From Benincasa hispida (taxonomy: Eukaryota; Streptophyta; Magnoliopsida; Cucurbitales; Cucurbitaceae): a stretch of DNA of 64,000 bases. The DNA lies in assembly GCF_009727055.1 (NCBI RefSeq), contig NC_052354.1:37376543-37440542 (forward strand), written 5' to 3'. Position numbers and translations under genes: made by a program. Positions within the stretch are counted from its first letter, which is position 1; each line of letters opens with the position of its first letter. The notes under the pieces were generated by a model. That model did not search any database, was not told the DNA's origin, and was given only the letters and a program-made list of their open reading frames with translations. Shown piece by piece: positions 35,796-48,204 of the stretch.

Positions 35796-37321
35796 TACAT
35801 GACCTAAATCTTGAATGGGTTGTGAATTTTTGCCTATGAAGGCGATCCTTTGGTTTGCATGGGTGAAAGTTGTAAGATTGTTGACTCAATATGCCTACCA
35901 TTTTGGGGATTCATCTGATTAGGGAGATGGGAACACAACTACACAAAACAAAATTCACTCCTTCCCTGATGTCAAGGTAAGTAGATAAATTGCTCCCTTA
36001 AGGGTTGGTTCCGGGGCTTGAACAATGTGGTCACACCCTTTCTTGACTCAAGAGGGATTTGGTCATGGTTGGACTATGATTTATTGTTCATTAGAGGAAT
36101 TAGTGGTACTTAAGAAGTTAGATGTAACTTCAGGGGACAAAACCATAATTTTGGCCCAGTTGTACTTACGAGTAATTTGTGAAGGCTCATTATACTGTTG
36201 ACTAGTTATATTCAATGAACACATAAATATATCTGTAATGCGAACAGTGCAGCTATCGGTCTTCAGTGGAGTGACCGACAGTTAATAAATGTTGGGTAAT
36301 TTAACTAAAGAAGTTTAATTAATTATCTAAGTACCATTGGTGCTTCAATCTATAGGTTCATAAGGTCCGTTCTGTAGCTCAACAATGATTATTGAGAATT
36401 AATTTTGGATTAATTTGAATTGTTCAAATTAATTGAGGGAATTAATTATATGTGACATAATTAAATTAAAATTAATCATATGTGTGACATAATTAATATA
36501 ATGTATTTGATACACTAAAATATAAATATTTTTTAGAGGAATTAAATATTTAAATATGATTCGAATACTAATTATATGGATGAGATTCATATAATTAAAT
36601 TTAGTATAAATATGATTTATACCAAATACCATGAATGATTGAGAGAAAACTATAGGTTATATTGTATTTGATACAATATAGGTTTGTGTTATATTTGATA
36701 TAACATATAGTTATATATACATATAATAAGTTAATTATTATATATATAATATATATATATATTACTTAAATTTAATTTGATTTAATTTTAATTTTAAATT
36801 TCAAAATTAAAAGGAGGGAGTTACAACTCCCTCTCTTTGATTCTCTCTCTCAATCAGACATGTAGAGAAATGGGTTGTTCAGTTTTTACATAACATTCAT
36901 CTTCTTCCCTCAACCTCTAAATATCAGTGATTCTTTGGGTTTTTTCCTCCCAAGAACACATAGAAGGAAAAAGTTTTCTTCTTCCTCTCAAGATCTCTTC
37001 CTTTCCCAAAAAGACAGAGAAGCTCATAACTCTCTCTATAATTCTCATCCCTAAAGAGAATACAGGAGGTTCACTTTGGTAGTGGTCAAAATGTGGGTTG
37101 CTGCATTTTTTAAGATCACGTTCCAGGCAAAGAGTTCGTGATCGGATCAAGGAGGGATCTCGTGAAGAATTGGTTCTTTAAGGGTAAGTTACTTCTTCCC
37201 AATTCCTTCTCCTAAGCATGTTGTAGAAAATTAAAATGCACAATCATTCTTCTTTATATTTAATTTTGTGAAAACTGAAAATTGGGACTGATTTCATTTC
37301 TGCTTCGAACCTCACGATTCC
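35796..37321 (+). repeat. 5' LTR of copia E, truncated at its 5' end
   Basis: Begins within the LTR at the 'catgacctaaatcttgaatg' block (the first 440 bp or so are missing, compare 43432-43880). It runs to the primer-binding site at 37323. The terminal TTCCCTTCA of the family is shortened to gattcc. An AAGG/GTAAGT donor-like site is at 37180-37189. Confidence 0.8.
37180..37189 (+). promoter_or_regulatory. Candidate 5' splice donor in the LTR
   Basis: AAGGGTAAGT, a near-consensus plant donor (AG/GTAAGT), about 135 bp before the end of the LTR. The same string is at 60335-60344 in another LTR, and a GTATGC version is at 45223-45232 and 35617-35627. Paired with the acceptor before gag, it would define a leader intron of about 2.4 kb. 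Splicing is inferred, not shown. Confidence 0.45.
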
Positions 37322-37322
37322 T

Positions 37323-37334
37323 TGGTATCAGAGC
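37323..37334 (+). other. Primer-binding site for initiator Met tRNA
   Basis: TGGTATCAGAGC, the classic 12-base complement of the plant initiator methionine tRNA 3' end. It lies just after the LTR and fixes the start of the internal region of E. It is the only unmistakable copia primer-binding site in the window. Confidence 0.92.
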
Positions 37335-39601
37335 TAAGTTCTTGGTCCCAATTTTTATTTTTTCAAAATTGTTTTAACAGAGTTATAGTGGATATGCATT
37401 TTGTATTATTCATCTGATGAATGGATGTTGAATGTTTTTGCAATTTTGGCTTTTTTGGGATTGGTCTGCTAGATTTACAACTTTATTTTTACAAATTTGA
37501 TTTGTAAGGGCACGTTGTTTTGGGCATAATTCATGTTATAGAATCTATAGTTTCTAAGTCTTGAGTCACTCATGCTGATTCTAGTGTTTTTCTGGGGAAA
37601 TCGAAGCCCAAATCGGAGAAGAATCAAAGGTTTTTGCGTCTGTATAGTAGCGTTGCAACGATGTGCCCTAGCGTTGCAGTGCTGTGAAAGGCGGATGAAT
37701 TTTTTTTGTAGCGTTGCAACGCTAGATCACAACGTTGCAATGCTCCGAGACGGAAAAAATCGACCAGTTCGATTCATGGTTCAACTGGTTTGAGTGGTTC
37801 GCGGGCGGTCCGATTCATGTGGTTCAAGGTCCGATTTTCCTATTTTGAACTGGTTAAGCTTTTATTTATGTAATAGTTATTTTTTTATTAATTAAATTAA
37901 TATAAATGTTATATTAATTTAATCAATAGTTTAGGAGTGCAATCCCGGTCCATAAATTGTTGTTTAAATTATGCATTTGACGTATGGTTTAATTTTAATT
38001 ATATATGTCATAATGTATGTCATATAGTAAAATCCCACCAAAGATTATGCATTATTCATGCATCATTTATATTATAAATGTTATCGTATACAGTTCATGA
38101 TTTAGTTTTATAGCATGCTTATGCATCATATAATATAAGTGTTATAATATATGCTTCAATGCATGATAACATTGTCATTCTTCATTTATATTATAAGAGT
38201 TATAATATATAGTTGGATGTATGTATGAATGTTATTTTATCTCATTACTTTAGTATATAATTGTTACGTATGTTAAGTAATGAAATGGAGATTACATGAA
38301 ACATGTCATTACTTTAGGTAATTTTATAAATGTTATAACTTTACAAAGTATGATAACAAATGCAATGAACGGTTTTAATTTGTTTCATTTATTTTATAAT
38401 CGTTATAATTAAATGAAATTAGAAATTATAATCAATAATTTAGAATTGCATGCAAACTTAGGTTCAAATTATTTTTTAAAATAGTTTTAAAATATGATTC
38501 ACATAGATCTAAAATCACAAAATTTTTATTGAGATTAGAAATTAGTTTAATCTTTTTAGTCAGTTTAATAGGATTAAATTGGTCTCAATAAAATATTAAA
38601 TTTGTAGCAAACATATCTATAAGGGACCTTTGTCTAAGGTTAATTCTGTCTAGGCTAGGTGTCTAAGCTGATGGAAACGAAACACTCCTACCTAGGAACT
38701 GACCTGAAAGGTAAATTATATAGATTTGCTACAAGCATGCAATTGTTGATTAAAGTTTGTTAAAATGTTTAATGAACATTCATCAAAATGGTTTAACTAT
38801 CCAAAGTAAGTGTTACTATTGGGAAAACTTAAGCAATCACTTAGTAAAAATAATTAGTCGTATTTTTCCTAAGTTAAATAATCCCTAGCTTTTTAAAATA
38901 CTTTGTGAGAGAGAAAAAAAAGTATACGATATGTCAATTTTCAGCTCACGTTTCTCCCTTAATATTCACACCGTGAGACTTATGCTTGGCCTCAAGGCAT
39001 CCTAGGACCATCCCCCTTCGGCTGGTGTTTGCATGGGTCAATATCAAGGTGAATGGAAAGAGTATTTATAGTAAGTGGGAGAGGGATGTTTGTGTCAACA
39101 TGTCCTACAATCTCCTTCATTAGTTTGCAAAGTGAGATCTTCTTGCACGGCCTCAAAGCGCTCTAGGACCTTCCCCCTTCAGATGGTTTGTGCATTAGGT
39201 CAATATTAAGGTGAACTCCAGAAATGGATAGGATCGCTTTAGTTTTTGTCCCAATTGGTTTTTCCCTTCTATTGGCTCATTGGGGCAGAACTTTAGGGTC
39301 TAAAATAAAGGGTCACACTTATGAGAAATTGTTAAGCTTGTTAATGATTTCTTGACCAAATCAATGATGATTAATTGCTATAGGATTAAGAGTTATTATA
39401 GTGGAATAATTGGTTAAGAGAGTCTCAGTTTAATGAAGGGACAATTGACTACCTTTCGGTGGTTTTTGTCCTAAATGACTGAAACATCATTGCAAAATTT
39501 AGATGTTAAATGGGGTTCATTTAATTTTTGCTAAAATTTGATTGGATGTTTTAGAATTATGCTAAAACCTAATGTAGATCAATTTGTTCCTTTCAGCAAA
39601 A
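37335..39601 (+). other. Long 5' leader of copia E
   Basis: About 2.27 kb between primer-binding site and gag with no family protein; the frame at 37572-37793 has no recognisable motif. The repeated 'cctcaaggcatcctagg...ccccctt' modules (38987-39027 and 39148-39186) match those in the leaders of C and B. It contains many short tandem AT-rich units ('gcatcatataatataagtgttataatat', 38000-38450). Confidence 0.75.
39569..39597 (+). promoter_or_regulatory. Candidate branch point and 3' splice acceptor before gag
   Basis: CTAAT at 39569-39573, a pyrimidine-rich stretch, and TTTCAG ending at 39596, with the gag ATG at 39602. C has the same arrangement (CTAAT 13571, CAG 13595-13597, ATG 13613), and B has T10CAG on the minus strand. 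The pattern is seen directly; its use as a splice site is inference. Confidence 0.45.
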
Positions 39602-40318
39602 ATGTCAAATTGTATTTTTTTCGTTATTTTCCTCTACTTGTTTGACCGGTTTTAATTATACAACTTGGAAAGATTCGACCAAAAGTTTTTTCATGGTTAA
39701 TGACCTCAACATTGTCTTAACTGAGGATTGTCCTCAAGTCCCAACCCCTGATGCAACAAGAACTGTTCGTGATGATACAAAATGTGGATGAATGCCAATA
39801 ATAAGGCCTGAGTTTACATTTTGGCAAGCATACCTGATGCCTTAGCTAAAAGATTTGAGAGCATGGTCACTACACTTCAAAGCATGCAATCAACGCAGGG
39901 ATTATTTGAGCGAAAGTTCTCATATTCAAGAAAAGTGGGGTTGATGATGACAAAACTAGGAATGTTAGCTCCCTCGATAAATTCCAGTTCATATTGAATG
40001 TCAATGGACAAATAGAGAAAGAAAATGTTGCTGAATCTAGTGAAGTTAATCAACAAGGATTGTCCTCTGGGATGAAACTTGGAGTTTATGATATGGGTTA
40101 TGGAGTTGATCCCATTACTCTCCATAAAAGAAAGAACTCCAAAGAAAATAAATCTGATTTATTTGTCTTGGAGATGTGCTTAGTAGAGAATGATGATTCT
40201 ATCTGGATAGTTGATTCTTGAGCTACAAATCATGTATGTTCTTCCTATCAGGGATTTAATTCTTAAAGACAATTGGTAGCTAGAGAGATGACTCTTAGAG
40301 TCGGTATTGGTGAGGTTG
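39602..40318 (+). pseudogene. Copia E gag and protease start
   Basis: Decayed gag readable in three frames: YTTWKDSTKSFFMVNDLNIV, LTEDCPQVPTPDATRTVRD, then NNKA-stop-VYILASIPDALAKRFESM. A later frame (39994-40221) has KRKNSKENKSDLFVLEMCLV and ends WIVDS, where the protease active site DSG has become DS-stop, followed by ATNHVCSSYQGF. The middle of gag with the zinc knuckle is deleted. The reading continues on the far side of the solo LTR. Confidence 0.8.
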
Positions 40319-41888
40319 TTTAAGGAACCATTGAAGGTCTAGCGCGAAAGGGGGGATCGGTGCCAAAAGTTATTTTCACGGAACAAAGAATTTTACAAAA
40401 ACAAACAGAAAAATTATGCATACAGTCAAATTTTACAACATGCCGAAATTAAAAGTGAAAAGAAAAAATAGGGTCTCAAGAAGACCGTAACCTTGAAGAA
40501 AACACTCTTCTGTGAATCCTCTTCTCCAAATTTTCACCAATCAAAAGGATGCCTCGAACTAAAAATATTGTGGACACCACCACGAGAAGTTTCCTCTGTA
40601 TTCTCTAGGATGAGAATCATAAGAGTTTATGGGCTCTGTGATTTTTGGAGAGGGAAATGGATGGAGAGGTAATAGAGGGTGAGATACAGGAAAAAATATT
40701 TCTCAGAGAGCTTTTGTTCTGTTTTCTGTAAAACTCAAGAAGAAGAAGAAGAACTGTATCCTCTTCTCCAGAAAAAAAAAAAAAATCACCCATTGACATC
40801 GTGAGATCAAAGGAGAATTAAGGGGAGAAAAGTTATTTCTCTTTAACTATATATATATAAATATATGTTATATCATATATAACATGTAACCTATGGTTTA
40901 ATATTGTATCATATACAATATAACCTATAGTTTTAATTCTCTCATTAATGGTATTTAATATAAATTCCATTTATATTAAATTTAATTATATGAATCAAAT
41001 TCATATAATTAATATTTGAATCATATTAAAAAGTTTATTTCCTCTTAAATAAACTTTATATTGTAATGTATCAAATACATGATAGTAATTATATCATTTA
41101 TAATTAAATTAAATTAATTATATCACATATAATTAATTTTCTCAATTAATTTGAACAATTCAAATAAATCCAAAATTGATTCTCATTAAATCCACATTAT
41201 TCAAGCCTCATAATCAACCCTTAAGGAAGCAATTTATCTCCTTACCCCGATGTCGAGGAATGAGTGAATTCGATCTTATGTAGTCGTGTTCCCAACTCCT
41301 CAATTGGATGAATCTCCAAAATGATAGGCTAAATGAGTCGGTGATACTGCCACTCTCACCCATACAAATCAAAGAACCGCCTTCATAGGCAGGAGTTCAC
41401 AACTCACTCAGGATTCAAGTCATGTCATCTATGGTCATTCTAGTGAAATGTAAGTTTCTACAATTAACGGCGTTATTATAATGAGACAAGTCATTTCGTG
41501 GTTCGGTCTTATACAAACTCTTTGTATAGAATACCCCCGCTCACATGTCTCCATATGAATGATCAGGATCATATCATTTGTAGCACTTTACTACACTTGT
41601 AACATCTACAAAGCGAGTCGTATTCGTAGTGACACTAGGATAAGGTACCCAGCCTTATCCATCTACTACAGACCATTTAGGTTATCACTTAAACATGATT
41701 CACCTGTATGTCTCTACATATGTGCGCAAGCTACAAATGATAACCTTGAATGTTAGTTTATTAGTTTTGGGTTTAATGCTACTAAATGTCAAATAAAACA
41801 TCTTATATTTTATTAAATAAATAAAATATTTGTACAATACAATTACAAACTATAGGACCCTAAGAGATTTAGGGCATCAATCCTAATA
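40319..41888 (-). repeat. Solo LTR in the protease region of E
   Basis: Minus-strand LTR running from a decayed TGAAGGGAACCA-type end (about 40319) to TCCTAATA at 41888 (family TCCCAACA). The two sides of the E protease/pre-integrase frame continue around it (GEVV before, IGKLKLFLDKK after). The ends are mutated and no convincing target duplication can be read, so this is probably the oldest of the solo LTRs. Purine-rich runs at 40740-40790 are part of it. Confidence 0.75.
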
Positions 41889-42235
41889 CGTTTAAATTAT
41901 TTTCATAGGCAAACTTAAGTTATTTTTGGATAAGAAACAATATATGTTATTGGATGACATATATGTAGTTCCTAATATCAAGAGGAACTTAATTTCCTTT
42001 TCTTGTCTGATTGACAAACGTATTCCCTATCCTTCTATGGAAATAAAGTGTTTATTTTTAAGAATGGAATGGAGCTAGGCTTTGGTTCAATAGAAAGTAA
42101 TTTGTATGTACTAAGGTCATTAGTTACAAAAGTCGTGCTAAATTCTGAATATTCAAAACGACAACAACTATTAAAAGACCAAGAATTTCTCCTAAACAAA
42201 ATGTCGATCTTTGACATCTAAGGTCAGGTCACATT
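41889..42235 (+). pseudogene. Copia E protease end and pre-integrase region
   Basis: Reads IGKLKLFLDKKQYMLLDDIY, VVPNIKRNLISFSCLIDKR, then KMEWS/ELGFGS-like fragments with frameshifts, ending near the RSHQSQ (LGHINL) start of integrase. Confidence 0.75.
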
Positions 42236-43431
42236 AATCTCAATAAAATTGAGAGTTTGGTGAAAAGTAGACTTCTAAATGGTTTAGAAGAAAAATCTTT
42301 ACCTGTATGTGAGTCATATCTTGAAGGAAAAAAGACAAAACAAAAGAAGCCAAAGAAACCTTGGAGCTTATGCATTCAGCTCTCTGCGATTCGATGAATG
42401 TAAGAGCACGAGGTGAGTATGAATATTTCATCTCTTTCATAGATGATTATTCTAGATAATGGTATCTATACCTAATGCAACACAAGTCTGAAGTACTTGA
42501 AAAGTTCAAGAAGCACAAGACTGAGGTTGAAAACTTGTTATGTAAAAAGATAAAAATAATACGATCTGATCATGATGGAGAGTATGTGGACTTAAGATTC
42601 CAGAACTATATGATAGAACATGGAATTATGTCTCAAATCTTAGACTCAAGTACACCTCAATAGAATGGTATATCGGAAAGGAGAAACAGAACCTTGTTGG
42701 ACATGGTTCGGTCCATGATGAACTATGTTCAACTTCCTGACTCATTTTAGGGATATGCAGTAGAGGCTACTGTTTACATTTTTAACAGTATTCCTTAAAG
42801 AGTATTTCTTAAACACCTTTTGAGTTATGGAGAGGTCATAAAGGTAGTTTATGCCATTTTAGAATTTGGGGATGTTCAGCCCATGTGCTGACGACAAATC
42901 CCAAAAAGTTGGAACCTCGTTCGAAAGTATACTTATTTGAAGGTTATCCCAAGGAAATGAAAGGTGGGTACTTCTTTGATCCAAGTGAGAATAAAGTGTT
43001 TGTGTCGACAAATGCTACCTTCTTGGAAAAAGACCACATGAGGAACCATAAACCATGAAGTAAAATAGTTTTATCTGAATTTTCTAATGAATTTACTGAG
43101 ACTTCAACAAGGGTTGTTGAAGGGACTAATACATTAATAAGAGTTGTTGATGACAATTCATCAAGTCACTCACATCCATCTCAAGAGCTGAGATTGCTTC
43201 GACGTAGTGGGAGGGTTATGAACCCACCTATACGCTACATGAGTTTAACAGAAGCCTAAGACATCATAGCTGATGATGGTGTTGATGATCCATTTTCTTT
43301 TAAACAAGCAATGAAAGATGTTGATAAGGATGGATGGATTAAAGCGATGAATCAAGAAATGGAGTATATACTTTAATTCTATCTAGGAGCTTATAGATCA
43401 ACCTGATAGGGTAAAACCTATGGGTTGTAAG
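42236..43431 (+). pseudogene. Copia E integrase and RT start
   Basis: Fragments in order: KIESLVKS, LPVCESYLEGKKTK, FIDDYSR-stop-WYLYLMQHKSEV, IIRSDHDGEYVDLRFQNYMI, SSTPQ-stop-NGISERRNRTLLDM, WGYAVEATVYIFNSIP, TTNPKKLEPRSKVYLF, ATFLEKDHMRNHKP. Then comes the RT linker VDDPFSFKQAMKDVDKDGW and VKPMGCK, cut at 43431 by the next solo LTR. The second Asp and the Glu of integrase are present. At least five stops or frameshifts occur. Confidence 0.85.
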
Positions 43432-44302
43432 TGTTGGGATCGGTGTCCTAGATCTCTTATTTTCTCATACTTTGTAAACTTTGTATAAACAAATTGTTGT
43501 TAATAAAATAATTGTTATTTTACGAGCATACACTCAATCGAATAAACTAAGATCCTAGGTTATTTTATGTAATCTAAATAAGTATGTAGAGACATATGGG
43601 TGGATCATGTTTAAATGATAACCTAAACAGTCTGTAGTAGATGGATAAGGTTGGGTACCTTATCCTATGACACTACGGATACGACATGCTTTGTAGATGT
43701 TACAAGTGTTGTAAAGTGTACAAATGATTTGATCCCGATCATTCATGTAGAGACATGTGAGCGGGGGTATCATATACAAAGAGTTTATATAAGACCAGAC
43801 CATGAAATGATTAGTCTCATTATATAACACTGTTAATAATAGAGACTTACATTTCACCAGGATAACCATAGGTGACATGACCATAATTTTGAGTAAGTTT
43901 TGAATTCCTACCTATGAAGGCGATCCTTTGACTTGTATGGGTGAGAGTGGCCAAATTGCCAACTCAATGTGCCTTCCATTTTGGGTATTCATCTTATTAA
44001 GGAGCTGGGAACACAAATACAAAAGATGAAATTTACTCCTTCCCTGATGTTGGGATAAATAGATAAATTGCTCCCTTAAGGGCTGATTCTAGGGCTTGAA
44101 CAATGTGGCCACACCCTCTCTTGGCCCGAGAGGGACTTGGTCATAGTTGGACTATGACTTATTGTTAATTAGAGGGATCAGTGGTACTTAAGTAGTTAGA
44201 TGTAACTACAGAGATGAAATGGTAATTTTGGTTGGTTGTATTTACGAGCAATTTGTGAAGGGTCATCACATTGTTGACTGGTTATATCCAATGGATACAG
44301 AA

Positions 44303-44333
<31 letters not shown>

Positions 44334-45384
44334 ATAGCGCGAAGAGTGCAGCTGTCAATATTTAGTTGAGTGACCGACAATTAATGGATATTGGGTAATT
44401 TAATTAAAGAATTTAATCAATTATCCAAGTACCATAGGAGCTTCAATCTACAGGTCCATAAGGTCCCCTCTATAGCTCAACTGGGATTATAGAGAATTCA
44501 TTGTGATTATATTGAATTGTTCATATTAATTGAGGGAATTAATTATATTTGATATATTTAATTAAATTTATTATATGTGATAACTAATATAATGTATTTG
44601 ATACATTTTGAGAAAAATTAATATTTAAATATGATTCAAATATTAGTTATATGGATGAGATTCATATAATTGAACTTAGTATAAAGATGATTTATATTAA
44701 ATGTCATGCATTGTTGAGAGAAAAGAAAACTATTGGCTTATTTGTATTTGATACAATATAAAAACTATAGTTTATGTGTTTATTTGATATGACATATAGT
44801 ATATATATATAATAAGGTAATTATTATATATATTTATTATTTTATTGAATTTAAATTAATAATTTAATTAAAGGGGGAATTTCAACTCTATCCCCTAAAT
44901 TATCTCTCAACCAGACATGTAGTGAGGAGTGTAGGAGAGATTCATTCATCTTCTTCCTCTATCTTTTTCCAGTAGAGTTTTGTGTTGATTCTCTCTGGCT
45001 TTTCTAAAAGAATAACACAGAGAAGAAAATTTCTTCTTCTTGCTCCTCTCATCCTCTCCACTCTCTTGAATTCAAGCAAATCCTACAACTCTTGCTTGAA
45101 TTCTCAGTCCTAAGAGAATATATAAGGTTCTCAAGTGGTGGTGTCTTGATTTGGGGATCAAAAACTAGATCGAAGCCTTCGTGATCGTGGATCGAGGGAA
45201 TTATGCGAAAAAGGTGTTCTTCAAGGGTATGCATTCTTCTTCCCTAATTTATGTAATCAACCTGTTGTAGTTATCGTTTAAATGCATAATCTTTTCTGTC
45301 TTATTTCATAATTTTAAATTTTGTGAAAACTAAAATTGGGAACGATCCCTGCTTTTGCTACAGAACCTTCACTGGTTCCCTTCG
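43432..45384 (+). repeat. Solo copia LTR in E reverse transcriptase, with TSD
   Basis: 1953 bp from TGTTGGGATCGG to GGTTCCCTTCG (final CA is CG), flanked by GTAAG at 43427-43431 and 45385-45389. Removing it joins GCK to WIYKSKKG, the normal RT reading. It contains a (TA)n run at 44306-44335 and a GTATGC donor-like site at 45227. No coding sequence. Confidence 0.92.
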
Positions 45385-46232
45385 GTAAGTGGATCTACAA
45401 GAGCAAAAAGGTGTAGATGGAAAGGTACAGATCATTAAAGCTAGACTTATGGAAAATGGTTATACCCAGGTTGAAGGAGTGGACTATGAAGAAACTTTCT
45501 TACCTGTTGTCATGTTAAAGTCTATTAGAATTCTCTTGTCCATAGCCACATATTATGACTATGAAATATGGTAAATGCACGTCAAGACTGCTTTTTTGAA
45601 TGACAATCTTGACGAGGCCATCTACATGAATCAATCAGAAGGATTCATTGAACAAGATCAAGAGCAAAAGGTTTACAAGTTTAATCGGTCCATTTATGGA
45701 GTAAAACAAGCATCCCGATCTTGGAATATAAAATTTGATATTACGTTAAAATCTTATGGCTTTGATCAGAATATTGATAAGTCTTCTGTTTACAAGAAAA
45801 TCAGCAATAGTTCAGTAGCTTTCCTCGTGTTGTATGTGGATGATATCCTACTCATTAGGAATGATGTAGATTTTCTGACTGATGTAAAGAAATGACTGAC
45901 CACCCAATTCCAAAGGAAAGATTTGAGAGAGACACGGTTTGTTTTAGAGATCCAGATCATCAAGGATCGTAAGAACAAAAAGTTTTCCTTGTCTCAGGCA
46001 TTTATATTGACAAGATGCTTGTCAGATATTCGATGCACAATTCCATGAAGGGTTTATTACCTTTCAAGCATGAAATTGTATTGTTTAAGGAACAGTGTTC
46101 TAAGACTCCTCAAGAGGTTGAGGCAATGAGACAAATTCTCTATGCATCAGCTATTGGTAGCCTTATGTATGCAATGTTATGTACCAAATCTGAAATTTGC
46201 TATCAATAAGGATTGTCAATAGATATCAATCT
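45385..46232 (+). pseudogene. Copia E reverse transcriptase, middle part
   Basis: After WIYKSKKGVDGKVQIIKARL and YTQVEGVDYEETFLPVVMLK, a stop at 45574. Frame 45575-45895 then reads MHVKTAFLNDNLDEAIYMNQ, GVKQASRSWNIKFDITLKSY and FLVLYVDDILLIRNDVDFL. The YVDD active site is intact. Frame 46015-46209 gives MHNSMKGLLPFKHEIVLFKE and IGSLMYAMLCTKSEICYQ. The gene is interrupted at 46232 by the next solo LTR. Confidence 0.87.
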
Positions 46233-48204
46233 TTTTGGGGTTGATGCACTAAATCTCGTAGGGTCCTATAATTTGTAAACTTTGTATGAACAAACTTGTA
46301 TGTGATTAATAATATCTGATATTTTATTCACTTAATCTATGAAATATTTGATATTTTAGTTGCATAAACCATAAACCAATAAACTAACATCCAAAGTTAT
46401 CGTTGTAACTTAAACATGTATGTGGAGACATACATGTGGATCATATTTAAGTGATAACCAAAATGGTTTGTAGTATATGGATAAGACTGGATACCTTATC
46501 CTGTTGACACTACGAGTATGGCCCGCTTTGTAGATGTTACAAATGTTGTAAAGTGCTACCAATGATATGATCATGATCATTCATGTATTAGACATGCGAG
46601 TGGGGATATTCTATATAAAGGAGTTTGTCTAAGACCGGACCATGAAATGCTTAGTCTCATTATATAACGCCGTTCATAATAGAGACTTTCATTTCACTAG
46701 GATGACCATAGGTAACATGCCCTTAATCCTAATTGAGTTGTGAACTCTTGCCTATGAGGGCGGTCCTTTGATTTATATGGGTGAGAGTGGTCAGATCGTC
46801 GACTCAGCAAGCCTACCATTTTGGGGATTCGTCTGATTGGGGAGCTGAGAACTCAGCTACACAAGATGGAATTCACTCCTTCCTTGAAGTAGGGATAAGT
46901 AGATAAATTGCTCTCTTAAGGGCTGATTCCGAGTCTTGAACAATATGACACCACACCCTCTCCTGGCCCGAGGGGGGTTTAGTTATAGTGGGACTATGAT
47001 CTATTGTTCATTAGAGGGATCAGTGGTACTTAAGAAGTTAGATGTAATTATAGGAGCAAAACAGTAATTTGGCCCAGCTGTACTTACGAGCAATTTGTGA
47101 AGGGTCATCGTACTGTTGATTGGTTATATCCAATGAACATAGAAATATATTTGTAGTGCGAAGAGTGCAGTTGTCTGTCTTTAGTAGAGTGTTCGACGGT
47201 TAATGGATGGTGGATAATCTAATTAAACAGTTTAATTATTCATGTACCGTTTGAGCTTCAAGCTAGGTCCATATAAGGTCCCCTTGGTAGCTCAAAAGAA
47301 TTTAGTTGAGAATCAGTTTTTTAGTTAATTTGAATTGTTCAAATTAATAAGAGTGATATAATTAAATTGATTCAATTATATATGATATAATTGACATAGT
47401 GTATTTGATACATTATAGTTTAATTAGAGGAATAAATATTTGAATGTGATTCAAATATATTTTCTATGAATGAGACTTATAGTTGTTAAATTCAATATAA
47501 ATATGATTTATATTAAATGTCATAAAATAGAGAAAAAGAAGTATAGTTTATGTTGTATATGATACAATATTAAAACTATAGATTATAAATATAATATGAT
47601 AAGTTGATTATCATATTTATTTATATTATTTATTATTTTGAATAATAATCCCTTCATTCTCTCCAACAACCTTAGTGGGTGGTTAAGTAGTTTTTTTGTG
47701 AAAAATGGGTTAAAAGAAATGATTTTCTATTTTTTCTCAAAAAAATAAGTATATACAACAGATATAGGGACTATACGATAGGAAATATTGATTACACGAT
47801 TGAGAAGTTTTTTTGCTATACGATAGTGTTCTTCTCAATCTTCTTCCTCCTCAAAATCTCAAACTCCATCCTTATTAAAATAGTCAGGTCCACAACTCCT
47901 GGGTTTCCACCCCGAGCATACCAAAGGTTCCAAGTGGTTGTGTCTCGTTTTGGTTCGTGATGTTCTTGAAGAAAGTCTTCAAGTTTGCTGCTCTGTTTGA
48001 GTTCGTGATAGTTCAAGGGGTTTAAGCAAAGAAACGTAATTCAAATGTATAATCTCTTGAATCCTATTTCTTTTTTAAAAAGCATGTTGTAATTTTAATT
48101 AGAATGCATAAATTTTATGTTTACTGTAAATTCGTGTTTTCAATCTAAATGGAATTTGGACAATCCGCTTCCGCTCATGGATCTCATTAAAATGAGTTCC
48201 TTCA
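46233..48204 (+). repeat. Solo copia LTR near the RT end of E, with TSD
   Basis: 1972 bp from a mutated start (TTTTGGGGTTGATGC for TGTTGGGATTG) to GAGTTCCTTCA, flanked by AATCT at 46228-46232 and 48205-48209. Removal restores YQSNLGLTLNSGQK, the usual RT to RNase H bridge. It belongs to the subclass with palindromic CGATAG/ACGATTG motifs (about 47740-47835), though only a weak cluster. Confidence 0.9.

Noticed and set aside
37572..37793. 73-codon frame in the E leader with a Cys-rich start
   Set aside because: No homologous frame in the leaders of C or B, no motif, and it lies between the primer-binding site and gag.
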